A stretch of 64,000 nt of DNA from Onchidella celtica. Its lineage: Eukaryota > Mollusca > Gastropoda > Systellommatophora > Onchidiidae. Below are positions 36,401 to 47,400 of this stretch, one piece after another. Position 1 is the stretch's first letter; each line of letters starts with the position of its first letter. The stretch is taken from assembly GCA_963931925.1 (NCBI GenBank), contig OZ007580.1, forward strand, positions 3,209,390 through 3,273,389. The letters run 5' to 3'. The notes below the pieces were generated by a model. It saw only the letters and a program-made list of their open reading frames with translations, ran no database searches and was not told the origin of the DNA. A program made the translations under genes and the position numbers.

Positions 36401-37130
36401 TCGGCTGTTCGCTGCTAAGGCCCTGCCAGAAGAAGGTGTAGTTTTCTTCTTTGACTGACCCGGAGTCGGGAAGTCGAGTTTCTTGAAGGGCAGCGATGTC
36501 GATGTTTAGTAGCTGAAGTTCTCGATCAATAATTTGGGATTTCCTGATGGAGTCAATATCAGTGAGATCTTGCTGTTGCAAGCCTGGGCGCATTGTTCTG
36601 ACGTTCCAGGTACCAAGTTTTAGTATTTTTCTGTTTTTGCCAGGTGCACACTTTACGTCAGCTTTTTGACTTTTGGTCTAGCTCCAACCACCTTATGAAG
36701 CAGGCTGACGTGGCGGAACAACACCCAACTGCCTGGGGGCTGCCCAGGTTACGGCGGGCGGTAGTTGATCAATGCAGCTGAAAAGCCGCTCCCACCGACA
36801 GAGGGGACCCCTGGCGCTCATCCGTACGCCAAATGGATTGAGCTTATCACCGGTAACTGCCACCTCCCGTGTTGTGCCCATCCGTAACGGATGGCTGGAG
36901 TGTCCTCTCCAAATCGGAAATGGGTGGGCTTATAGAGGAGAGACAGACGCTTGCCAAGCCCGAGCAAACGCCTCCTCGTTTTGCTGCCTTGCCTGGGCTA
37001 TTTTTAAGAGATGGTGCTTTGCCCAGAGGCACCACCCCTCTCTCTGCCATTCTAGTTAAACCCAAGGGAGAGACCAGGTCAATACATTTGGAACTAGTCC
37101 GGCTGCAGGAGATGCTGGAAGCCAGTTTGA
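33407..37130 (-). mobile_element. Full-length APE-type LINE nested in element 3
   Basis: 3,724 bp bounded by a perfect 9-bp target duplication TGTTAATAT (33398-33406 and 37131-37139), within the host element between integrase and RT. On its own strand it has a ~0.5-kb 5' UTR, one ORF and a very short 3' UTR ending CCATATAAT rather than poly-A. One ORF, 3.7 kb and no RNase H fit RTE- or Vingi-like clades; the exact clade is unresolved. It inserted after element 3. Confidence 0.93.
33462..36593 (-). CDS. LINE endonuclease-reverse transcriptase (1,043 aa)
   Basis: Encodes target-primed retrotransposition machinery. The apurinic-type endonuclease spans residues 1-245, with QETR near 38, GDFNARVG near 144 and the DTDH motif near 239. 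RT spans about 460-760, with FVDLTKAFDTV near 612, GVKQGCVLAP near 670 and the catalytic FADDAA near 732. A late conserved block contains RWLGHLHRM. The C-terminus has a zinc-finger-like C-x2-C-x12-H-x3-C. The frame stays open upstream of the ATG to about 36677 and includes GTWNVRT, the usual start of the endonuclease fold, so the true start may lie upstream of 36593, perhaps at a non-AUG codon. Related proteins are often misnamed craniofacial development protein 2. The uninterrupted ORF suggests recent activity. Confidence 0.93.
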   Translation of the reverse strand: MRPGLQQQDLTDIDSIRKSQIIDRELQLLNIDIAALQETRLPDSGSVKEENYTFFWQGLSSEQPRIHGVGFAVKNSLINSIATPIGVSERIMTLRLNTRSGFTNIICVYAPTLTSSDETKDIFYEALQRTLHNIPLTEGLLILGDFNARVGADHSAWPKCIGHFGIGNINENGQRLLELCSVNSLCVTNTYFDLKRCQRTSWRHPRSGHWHQLDLILSRRKSLGCIKITRSLHSADCDTDHALVVSKIKISAKKIYRSKAPSIPKINVTAIRDESNRKSFEKLFAESMDNVTQCDSVDETWNTLSSKIHDCAIKSFGQHKVSNNDWVAQNSEILLPLIEQKKSAFNEYNKNCNQSTKTCLKNAKAKLQLEVRRCANKYWTDLCNSIQEANEKGDMKTAFSQMKVALGPIITKSAPLKSVNGEPITDKNEQLNRWVEHYSLLYSTEKNIPPDFEEHLQKLPIMAELDAEPSLVELSNAIDHLSAGKATGSDNIPAEVLKDLKGPLLPHLYNLLLQCWKEGVIPHDMRDAKIVTLYKNKGDKGDCNNYRGISLLSITGKAFARVILCRLQQLAEKVLPETQCGFRSKRSTIDMIFALRQIQEKCKEQNRPLITCFVDLTKAFDTVSRSGLYAVLKSIGCPPTLLKLIASFHTDMRACVNFEGCTSNLFAVNSGVKQGCVLAPTLFGIYFAALLKNAFGQCSGGVLINTRVDGSIFNVARLKAKSRTEHIMLQELLFADDAAIVAHDETTLQALINSFAKACDKFMLRISVSKTVVLTQGLRNPNPIMLNGSPLEQVGKFCYLGSTISGSTDITTEINARIGKAATAFGKLSKRVWNNSKLTIKTKVLVYQTCVLSTLLYGSETWTTYSKHERSLNSFHLRCLRKILKIKWQDRISNIEVLSRANIPSTQALLGKKRLRWLGHLHRMENDRIPRQILYGELATGNRPRGRPHLRFKDTCKVTMKAFNIDPNEWENLSNDRSRWRQKLRSGTLAIDFKAKETYLTKRQRRNENTRQSEPKRLTCNHCHRTLGSNIGRISHERSCQSK

Positions 37131-37429
37131 TGTTAATATGCTACAGAGATTTTATGAGAGACCACAGTATCTGTGTGCACAGACAAGACCAGAGGAGACT
37201 GTCTTCTCTATTGCTTGTACGGGGGTCGTAGACCAGTTGGACTGTGACGTAAGCGACACCGAGGTGCAGGAAGAGTTACAAATTCAATTGCCGGAGTTAA
37301 CTGCGACACAAGGTTACAGGGACGTAAAAATCAACCCTGACCTTACGAGTTCAAGGAGTAGGGAACTTGAGACCCTGTTAGCGTCATTTCCGGATGTTGT
37401 TACGGATTTGCCGGGTCGCACTACGGTGA

Positions 37430-38712
37430 TCCAGCACCAAATAAAGTTGACTTCGGATAAGCCAGTATTTCTTAGACCGTATCCGCTGCCTTTTTCTTCG
37501 AGAGATAGAGTCATAAAGGAAGTTGAGTCAATGTTGAAGTTAGATGTGATAGAACCGTCAACATCGCCGTATTCATCACCCATCGTCCTCGTGAAAAAAC
37601 TTGATGGATCGGTGCGGTTCTGTATTGATTTTCGAAGATTGAACACTATTACGGTAGGCGATAGGGAGCCTATTCCGTTTCAGGAGGAATTAATAGCTTC
37701 ATTGGCCGGGTCCACGTGGTTTTCCAAGATAGATTTAACGAAAGGTTATTGGGAAATCCCGCTTACTGAGGAGTCTAAACAATACACGGCGTTCCAAACG
37801 CCCAGTGGATTATTCCAATTTAAGGTCATGCCATTTGGGTTGGTAAACGCGCCAGCGACGTTTGCACGATTAATGAGACTAGTGTTGAAGGACATACCTA
37901 ATGTCGTGTCATTCTTTGACGATATAGCATGCCATACGTCGACATGGTCTGATCATATTCAGACACTAACAGTAATTTTTAAACGATTACGTCATTTTGG
38001 GTTAACTGCTAAACCCGCAAAGATGGATTTGGCATGTCCAGAGATAGTATTCTTAGGACATATTGTGGGTAGAGGTGTTCAGAGACCTGAAGAAACAAAA
38101 ATTGACAAGTTAGTAGGGTTGCAAATCCCTAAAACAAAGAAACAAGTCAGAAGCTTAGTGGGAATTTTAAATTATTACAGAAAGTTCATTCCAAATTTTT
38201 CCTCCTTGTCATCTTCTCTTACTGACCTTACTAAGAAGGGACAACCCGATAAGGTCCAGTGGACGTCTGAATGTCAGACATCATTTGATAATTTGGTGAC
38301 AGCATTATCATCGTCACCCATTCTGATATTACCCGATTTTCGATCTAATTTTATCCTCAGAACGGATGCGTCGGACTCTGGTGTCGGCGCTTGTCTTCTA
38401 CAGGAGAAGAACGAATGTCTCCATCCTGTATGTTATGTCAGTAGGAAGTTATTGCAGAGAGAAAGAAAGTATTCTGTGATAGAGCGTGAGTGTCTTGCCA
38501 TTGTCTGGTCCGTCCAGAAACTAGGACGTTATCTCATGGGACGAGAATTTTGTATCCAGACAGACCACAAACCACTGACATTCTTGTCGAAGAATCGTTC
38601 GTCCAGTCCACGCTTGTCTAGATGGGCATTGGCTTTGCAGCCGTACACCTTCGTTATTCAACCAATTCCAGGAACCAGCAATCATATCGCCGACTACCTT
38701 AGTCGAGCCTAG
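37430..38712 (+). CDS. reverse transcriptase-RNase H part of element 3
   Basis: Nearly identical to element 2: the SPIVLVKKLDG and CIDFRRLN blocks, FSKIDLTKGYWE, the catalytic FFDD near 37915, RNase H RTDASDSGVG near 38360 and the end HIADYLSRA. It lies downstream of the nested LINE. Bounds are domain-based. Confidence 0.92.
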
Positions 38713-39069
38713 GGGAAGATTTCAGGAGCTTATACATCGGAGGACAGGAACATTGACAGGATCTGTGTGAATGAGTCGACTTTAAAATATTGACATTATA
38801 AATATGATATGAAGAATGGTTGATAGGTTGATTGGCTTTTGATTCTGTATTAGATATTGTGTTTAGTTAGCTATTCATGATGTGACACATATATGCATAT
38901 TGCAGGCGATATTGATCCCCATATTTTCCCCTGATTTCGGTATTTTATATACTAGGGGAGCTGCTAGGTCAGTTTTTTTTCGTGTAGGTATTGCTCACGC
39001 TCACTCGTTGACAGTCATCTTGATGCGATTTGAAATTAATTGCATTAATTTTTTTGGGGTGGGGGATGA

Positions 39070-40284
39070 TGTCACGAGTGGAGTGAGTGCAATTAAGGGG
39101 ATTGCTACAGAGCGGGTGTAGAGTAAGAAGGGCTCACGGTAGGCAAGCAAGTTAAGCGTGCTGTTGTGAGTAGTGGGGGGGGGGGGTCTGAAGGAGGCGA
39201 AAGCGCTGTATTACTATCACTGCAAGTTAGAAGGTCCTACGGAACGGACCTGTGAATAAGAGCCCATCGGGCGGACATAAGGGGAGCAGTCGAGAAGACT
39301 AGTGAGAGAGTCTTTCCAGTGATGACTGGTATGTAGAACGTTGATTGATTATTATGATTGATGTATTATATTATATTCGTCTATTACCATGATGTAAATA
39401 AGTATATGTGAGGAATGTGGAAGTCCTTGATATTGGATATAGCAATGTGCGCCATGAGCGATAGATGAAAGCGAGTTCATGGGTTTGTAGCGCGAGTGAG
39501 TAGTGTGTACTCCGATGGAAGTGGGTTACCGTAAGATGTGTGGTGAGTGAAAGGTGAACTAGTGTGTGTACGCTTCATGGGTTGTAAGGAGAAGTGGAGT
39601 GAATAGAAATGGTAGGGTATTATACCAATGTAATGTTATTCTTGTAGGTGTCGAGGACGGGCCGCAGAGCCACCTCGATGAGCACAGGGGATAGGCCAGC
39701 ATAGGGCCGGAGGCCACACATAGGCCAGAAGTGAGGCTGTCAGTGCAGGACAGTAGAGGCACATAAAGTCGTGGCAGTCAGGCCACGGACAGGGACGTAG
39801 ATATGAGCGTGAATGTGATAATGCACTATTGCCATGTTGAGGGACTAGTGAACTAATAATGTACTGGTGAAATAATAATGTCTATTGAAATGATAATGTC
39901 TATTGAAATGATAATGTGTTATTGCCCTGCTGAGGTGCTAGGGGAGTGCTAAGGTGTATGACAATAGGAAGGTGATATTGAGAGACTGCGGTGTCAGTGA
40001 ATTATTAATGTGCTATTAAGACCCTGAGGGGAGAGGCTGAGGCCGAAGTGCCTTTAGGAGTAACTACCGGATTGTGGATCCGAGGGAGAGTGTGTGTGAG
40101 AATAAGGCCGTTGTACGGCAGTTAATTACAATAATATAATGTATGTAATTGCGCTATTATCTGTGTACTTATGTTTAATAAATGTGTGAGTCTGATGGGT
40201 TGTTCTGTTAAGTGATAAACTTGTTTGTTCGTGATTGTTGTCCTGTCTTAAACTATTACATCTCCCAGTCTGGGATTTGTGACA
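39070..40284 (+). repeat. 3' LTR of element 3
   Basis: 1,215 bp. It carries the same 319-bp intron-like segment at 39329-39647 and one fewer 18-bp tandem unit than the 5' LTR. It is preceded by the purine tract GGGGTGGGGGATGA. Confidence 0.95.
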
Positions 40285-40350
40285 ACCATCATGAAGGTTA
40301 CCATCATCGTTATTATCACCACCACCACTCCTCCCATCGCTAACAATACC

Positions 40351-41384
40351 AGCATCAACAACACGTACTAGCTGCACCATTAAGAAAAGGTGATAACTCC
40401 TAATGTGCAGGCTTCGCATATTTACATTAATTGTACTATCAGTAATGGGTATATATGTATTTGTAGCTTCACTCGGTATAAGGGAATAGATTTTAAATTT
40501 GATCTCTTTTCTCATAGCCATTACTTGGCCACATCAGCCATAATGTGTGCTCTAATAGTTACTTCTAGACTACAATGCATTAATTACGCTGCGAAATAAC
40601 TGTTGAAAGTGTGGCGTACGTCACAGCAGAGTTATTAGTTGAAGAACTCTTTCTGACAGAAAAAAAGATCCCCTCTTGCTGTAACATTGTAGGAGACTTT
40701 ACAATGTCTTCTTTACAGATGTCATCAAAGATTCGGTTTCGTTCTTGGAAAGTTCATAAAAGATGTTTGGACAACGTACTAAACCTCTGGGTGAAATATT
40801 GATATTTTAAAGATTTTTCTTCCTTCAAGTCTTGCTTGTTAGTGGCTGCAACTGGTTGCACAGTGCAAATCGTGGGTAAATTGTCATAATTTGTCTGTGA
40901 GTCAATACCAGCATGCAATCCATTATGCTTCAGCGTAGGTTTTTGCTGAAATTTCTTCAGATGTCGTTGTGGTACTTTCTGCATTACTAGGACCTTTGAG
41001 GTATCTTTGGGAAGGATTTTCTCAGCGTGTGGTATTGTTAAAGACAGAGTAGTATTTTTCCGTGTTGAAGTAATAATCCAGATCGAGTCTCGTGACTTTC
41101 CATAAGAGTTATAAAGTCATACTGTATTGTAAAATGGAATATTTGATATTGTTAATTCAACAGGTTTGATTTTCGTGTTCTTAGGGTTAACAGTTTTTCT
41201 TTGCATTTTGGAGGACTTCAGAATTATGAAATGGAATTACTCTGAATATCCTTGACAGACTGTAAGGTTCGTACCATAAGTGATTCTGTGCCGTCATTCA
41301 TACATCATGTACAATGCCTCTTTTGGGATGTGCCGATTGATCTTTTGTGTTTTTTCTTTAATGAAATATTAGTGTGACATAGGG
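40351..41384. other. Gene-free stretch
   Basis: Short ORFs only. Nothing recognised. Confidence 0.5.
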
Positions 41385-41497
41385 CGATATCATCTTCATA
41401 CTCGGCTCTGTCAGATTGTCAGATTCTGCCATGATGTCTTGGATGTACATTTTGCTGACAGCAACTGGTTTTGACGTTCCGGGTTGAATATGATACC
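41385..41497 (+). mobile_element. MITE family A, 3' half (copy A3)
   Basis: Matches the downstream half of the family: ATCTTCATACT, then TGTACATTTTGCTGACAG and the end GACGTTCCGG...TATGATACC. It sits 27 bp left of a full copy in the same orientation. Confidence 0.75.
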
Positions 41498-41523
41498 CCG
41501 CTCTCCTTAGTCTGCTTTAGGGG

Positions 41524-41727
41524 GTTATCACAATAAGCCCGGGACAGCACAGTCTTCTGCTGGCAGATACGAAGTTCACACCATAAGTTCCTATATTTTC
41601 TTGGTAAATCCAGGAAGACCCTATCATACTGAGCCCGGTCAGACACAGTCAGCGTCTGCCATTATTTCTTGAGGGTACATTTTGCTGGCAGTAACTGGCT
41701 ACAACGTTCCGGACATAGTATGATACC
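41524..41727 (+). mobile_element. MITE family A, copy A4
   Basis: About 204 bp. The left end is degenerate (GTTATCACAATAAGCCCGG). The central motif CTATCATACTGAGCCCGGTC is clear, and the right end reads GTTCCGGACATAGTATGATACC in part. Non-coding. Confidence 0.85.
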
Positions 41728-44150
41728 TCTTTTATAATGCGAGATAGATCTAACAAGAAACATGTTAATGTATGTGAAATGTTTTGAATTTATGACTTAC
41801 TGCAACTAAAATGCTTGAGTTCTCTTACTGTCCACGGTAAAATTTGAGACAGGCATAAAAAAATACATAGTCACTGGTCATTAAACTGTGTGTTCCGTGG
41901 CAGTCTGATGAAAAGATTATCAAAAACGGTTTTGTTTCATTTTATTTTCTGATAAATCTGACATAGGCAGTCTACGGCCCACGGGGATCCGGCTCGTCAA
42001 GGTAGCCTATTATTATTAGCCAGCACCCCCCCCCCTACCCCCCCCCGCACACACCCCATCCCCCTAGGTTGATTGAAAATTAATTTATACACCTGTAAAT
42101 GAGTTTTGAAAATAAATCCCCCCCCCCCCCCCCCACTTTCCCACACCCCAAATGAAATCTTCATGTGCCATTAATTTTTCCACGTTTGCCGATACAGGAA
42201 GAAAATAGTGGGGGAGATGAATGAAGACTAACTACAGCAAACATTATTTTACGGATAGAAAATTGACTTTCTTTCTTCCCACAAGAAAATAACCTAGCAC
42301 CGATACATCGGTAATTGGCACAAACGTGACCAGTGAAAGAACCGATCTATCGGTCACTGGCACACAAAGAGTTAAATCAAACACAATTTTGTCTTTAAAA
42401 ATCAATGTCAAATTTAAAAAAAAAAAAAAAAAGTCATTTCCAGAAGGTCTCGTCATGAGGCGAGAGGATCCGGCCTTCTGAATCCTCATTTTTTTTGCAC
42501 ATCTAACTTTTGCTGTACCAAAGATTGTCCATGCATGGTCCATCCCTTGGGACATCCGTCTTCCAGCTATCAGATGGTCCACTAAATTACAGTTTTACTA
42601 AATTAATTATCAAACACCAGGAAGCCACGGTCATATTAACTGCCCTGGAATTCACAAGCTGAGCTGGCGTCAAGTAGAATTCTTCCGGATCACCAAAAAA
42701 AAAACAACAACATAAAACTCTATTATGACTGCTGAGAACAATTAATGTGGCAGTTTCTCTCATCCGTTGAAGGTCTTTTTTCTCACTCTTGCAAGGATTT
42801 CACTCCTCATTTTTAGAGCTATCAGGCCAGTAGCCAGAATGCAGTATAACTAGGTATTTCGAGCCAACTGGTCCTAATACAGATCCCAGAATTAGCTCTT
42901 ATGTTTGACTGTGCAGAAAGAAAAAAACACCAATGATTTGTTTGGCCAATTGTCAAATAGTCAATCTTTCAATACTCTGTCTCTCTCTCTCTCTCTCTCT
43001 GTCCGTCTGCCTGTCTCTCTCACCCTCTCACGTGTTAGCGTGGATTCTGGAAATATTAGTGATTGCGACATTTTGTTATTTATTAGTGAACAGTGTTTCA
43101 TTCCCTTTTCCTCGCTCCTATGACAAAATTTTAATTAAGAATCTTTGAAAATTTATTTCATCTCCGCAAGAGATTTGCACGATTTCTTCATCGTTTTTCT
43201 TTTTTTTTTTTTCCTTACAGTAAGTTTTACATTATAAATTAATGCTGTAACTTTATTGATTTTTGAAGTCACTGTTCAGAATCAGATTGTCCTGTGAGTC
43301 TTAAAGGCGAAGACATTTACACGCCACAGTGATGAAACAGTGCTCAAAGAAGAGGCAAAGATGTTGATGTTCCACGGCGAATATTTGCCATGTAGACATG
43401 AAAGAAATCTTTGAAAGGAACGGTAATGGATCCCGCTAATGAACCAGCAAAGAATATCATGAAATTTTCCAGTTGGAAGACCCAGAGGATTGTTGTTCCA
43501 ATATCTTGCCTTTCAGTCAACGAACTGATCAGAAAATACGTAACGATCAGACGCTGAGGACAAAAAAGAATAAAAATGCCTGCAATGTTTTCTTTTAATT
43601 CTTTTAACTGAACAGTTGAAAGGGTGCAACAGCCCTACAGCGTTCATATACAATAATGCAGGAAAATCCATAAGGGAATATTGCAGGCAGATTATTAGTT
43701 TCTATGGCAACAAGAAAAAGAAAAGATTATCATCTGTTTTGATCAAATTTTAATAAGAAATCCTGTCTACGGGCTGTGTCTTTTGTGAAAATCTGTGTTT
43801 TTCTATCTTGCTTTAAGCTGGGAATCCATTTGTCTGGGAGCGGCAACGCAGCAGTGCTGAAGCTGGGGCGCTCAAAATTCGAAGACATGATTAAACTTTG
43901 GTCTGAATTAATTAGCGCCGTGGTGTCGGTGATACGCAACATGTGGTCTCGCTGCGGTACCAAGCAAATGAGTGGACGAGATTTCTACCGCTACCACATC
44001 GTTCCTGCCCCCGCAGAGTTTCAAGTTACTTTCTGACATCATCATCATAATTGCCGCCTCTTCTTTGTGAAGCGCGGTGGTCTTCATAGTGCAATACTAA
44101 TTTTATATGCTGGAGGACTGTTCCGAAGAATTTCTAACTGGTCGTATTTT
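41728..44150. other. Gene-free stretch with C-runs and a CT tract
   Basis: C-runs at about 42027-42045 and 42118-42134, an A-run at 42418-42432 and a (CT)n tract at about 42979-43020. No gene recognised. Confidence 0.5.
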
Positions 44151-44495
44151 GAGTTAGGACTTCCTGACTGGTTGTAATTGTAGAGCGTTTCCCCCAAAAC
44201 TGGATAAGTCGAAATTTTGCATGAGTTATTGCCCCTTTCAGATAGTTATTCAAAATTACTGTAAGACGCGGTGTAAGTGTTCAGTTTCAACTTGAAAGTG
44301 TTCAGTCAAAACGTCAGACAAAGGCGGGACATGGCAAGTTTTAACTGAACACTTACACCTAGTCTTACACTAATTTTGAATGACTGTCGGAAAGGGGCCA
44401 TAACTCTTGCAAAATTTGACTTACCTAGTCATCTTCAATTGTTGAGTTAGGACTTCCTCACTGCGCCAATTGTCTAGTTAGGTCTTCTTCACTGA
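44151..44495. repeat. ~30-bp minisatellite interrupted by a foldback element
   Basis: Units beginning GAGTTAGGACTTCCT (44151 and 44444) and TAGTTAGGTCTTCTT (about 44475) are about 30 bp long. The first is separated from the others by the foldback element at 44198-44430. Confidence 0.65.
44198..44430. mobile_element. Foldback element (~85-bp inverted arms)
   Basis: The left arm (44198-44285) and the reverse complement of the right arm (44345-44430) match at most positions, sharing in order GATAAGTC-like, GAGTTAT-GCCCCTTTC, TTCAAAATTA and GTGTAAGTGTTCAGTT blocks. The ~60-bp loop is unique. The whole is a strong hairpin without coding capacity, as expected for a foldback or MITE insertion. Confidence 0.8.
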
Positions 44496-44499
44496 TCAT

Positions 44500-47400
44500 T
44501 GTATCGCTGAATTTAGGATCTGTTGAGGTTTCTTCTGGAGCCCATCAATCGCCAAACTAATTTCATAGTTTTGTCATTTTGATGCAGGAGTCCACAGATT
44601 GCGCGAATACTGGAAGACAAAATGTCACTAATCAGTAACCTAGTACCATTCCGTATTTCCAGTGCTGAGAAAACACCAAAGGTGATACTATACCTACTAA
44701 ATCAGCAAGAGTAGGCTATAGGGACATCAACAAATATCACAGAGATGTATGCAGTTAGGCCACTGATTCTGTTTTGTCTAGTCTTTGCGTGAAATATGGA
44801 GTTTGGAGTTAAGTAGGACCCTGCACGCCAGTGACACTAAAACAAGCCTGTCTTAGTATTTTGGAGGCTCCGAAATTGTCTTGAGTCACAGGCGGAAAGA
44901 GAGGCCTCACACACCGACCCAGGAATATAGGCCCAATGCGGATATTGGCCATTTTAGCTGTTAAGCCCGTGCATAACCCTGGCGATGGTAGCATTGATTT
45001 TGATTCGTTCGCTGATTTGCACTGCGAGCAGTTCAGGCGTCGCGAACCAATCGGCGGCGAGCTAAGAAAAATTTCACTACTGTGAACAATGACACGTGTG
45101 TTCACGCACATGGGAGACGTTTGGTCAATTTTTTCACTTCCTCTCCCTTGTTTACACGGATAGTAGGGAATCTGACCAGCTTGGAGCCATCCTTTCCACC
45201 CCTGTCATAACAGTTAACTGCAATGTAACCAGCAGGCATTTCAACCGCTTAGACCCATTTCGAAGTTACACTCATCAGCTCACCCACCCGCCATTTTAGG
45301 TGTCCGAAGTACAAAACAAAAACAATCTGTGACGTCATTAGCAATGGGCCTATACCTTGAACAGACTTTCCCCACTAAGCCACCAGCCTAGTAGTGATGC
45401 GGTATTCGGAATAAAGCAACACAGTTCACGTCCTTATAGGTTTTATTTGCTTCATTGCAGAAACTACATGTAATTTGTCTTGAGCAGTCAGTGACGATTC
45501 TGAATTGCTAGATTCCAAGCCGCCTCCTCCCCGACTCCCCCCCCCCCCCCCGTGTCCTTCCTCCTTTCTCATGGTAAACCCACTCTGTCGTTGGTTTATG
45601 ATATAAAAGTTCAACGCCATCTTCCCTTCCCTTTATCTCATTATCTTACAGATCTCGATAAAACCGCACCAGACAGTGCTCAACAGCTTGCCGGTTCTGT
45701 GCTGTAACCCCTGGGGAAAGTCTCAATACAATTACAGGCCCCTGGGCAAAGCAATAGGCTGCGCCCCCCCCCCACCCCCACTACACAACCACTCAGAGAT
45801 TTGCATGCATGCCCCAAGCCCCATTTCTTCTCTGCAATTGATTTTATTCATCTGATTGAAATTTCTCCCCATTTCCCGTCCTCAGATTTGAAATTCCTAT
45901 CATAGAAGCCAAATGCCCCCCGTTTGAGAATTAGTGCTCTATAATGTCATCATTGATGACACCATCTTCCCGCCCCGCCCCCCCCCCCGGTAAATGCTGC
46001 GTGTCCTTGTACCCTCCCCCCCCCATTGTGTTTTTTTATAATTCTCTCTCACACACATACACACATTCACACACATAATTATGCGTACACACCTCACTGC
46101 ACTCCCTTCCCTCCGGAAGAGCCAATGATTGTCTTTCCAGCCTTAGAATCACTGTCGGAAGCGTCGGCTGAGGGTTACTCCAGCGTTTTGAAACCTTTGT
46201 AATCAGCAAATTAGCGAGAGTATCCCTGAAGGCTCAAGCGTTCAATAATTCATTAGGCCATCAAGTAGATTGCGCAAAAGAATTCCGGACAAAATATAGT
46301 TTTTCTGCGTTTCTTTTTCTTTCACTGTCTAACTTCACAAGTCAAGGAAACGAAACAGCCCCTCGCAACATCCACCCCCCCCCCTTTTCAGTCAGTCCCC
46401 TCCCACCCCCAACCCCACTTCATCAAACCTGATGCAAGACCGGCATGAGCAGGTGAACAAGTACAGAGATGGGGGGGGGGGGGGGGAGAATGATAGCCGG
46501 AAGGGTTTCCGCAGTTCCTTTTTTTACAGAGAGGAGTTATCAATGTGTAATGCTTCGTTTACTTCCGCACTAAGCCACACGCTGAATGTGGGGATCCCTA
46601 GAGGGTTTGCAGCCCGCGTTCTTGCCATGCGCCCCCTAGCTCTGGCTTGTACAGACAAGGTTAAAAACAACTTCCTGTGTCCTTTATTTGAGATTCACCC
46701 CCCCCCCTCCCCCTTATGTTTCTTTCTTCCACGCCTAAAGATCAGGTTTAAGTCATGCGTTCATTTCACTCTAGCCTTCTCTCATTCCTCTTCATCTTGT
46801 TTTGAACCCTCATCCTCCTCCGTTTTATCCCCATCTTTGCTCTCTCAGTCTTTCTCTCTTTTTGTCATTTGTCATTCTTTTTATTCTTTTTTTCTGTTTC
46901 TACTCCATGCTTTCTACTTTCAGTTTTCATTTTCCTCATTTTACCTCACATTCTCAATATTTCTCTTCTTTCTCTCTCTCTCTCTCTCTCTCCCTGTGTC
47001 TGTCTGTCTGTCTGTCTCCCTCTCCCCTTGTTCTCTCCCGCCTTCATTTTCTTTAAATCTCCTATTCCACGAATATTTTCAGAACTTGAATCCCCCCCCC
47101 CCTCCCACCCCCACCGGTTTACCACGCTGAGAAACAGCAGTACAATAGAACCATTTTCACTGTTCCGGTAAAATAGACCATCCCCTAAACAGTTGATCAG
47201 CGCGTTAACCTGGTTGATTTGACTCAGTTTATCGGCATGAAATATCTCAGTCTAACAAACAATGAAATTAGTGTGTTTCGTGCATGCAAATCAGTAGAAA
47301 ACAGTCTACCGTCACTATGCAGAGGATAGCTGCAGTGCAAGCGTTCATGCATACTTAATAGAATCCATCCATGTCCCTTGCGAAATGTTTTTCGTTGCTG

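Larger units (their letters stand above)
28077..40284 (+). mobile_element. Gmr1-like Ty3/gypsy LTR retrotransposon (element 3), interrupted by a LINE
   Basis: 12,208 bp including a 3.7-kb LINE. It is flanked by perfect target duplications ACCAT (28072-28076 and 40285-40289). LTRs of 1,236 and 1,215 bp differ by a few substitutions, one extra 18-bp tandem unit and a G-run, so it is young but older than element 2. Proteins are nearly the same as in element 2, with the same integrase-before-RT order. It is broken: besides the nested LINE there is about one further interruption. Confidence 0.95.

Noticed and set aside
46432-47171. Open frames of 84-232 codons with Ser/Leu/Phe runs
   Set aside because: Driven by G-, C- and CT-rich tracts; no domain, start context or splice pattern supports a gene.
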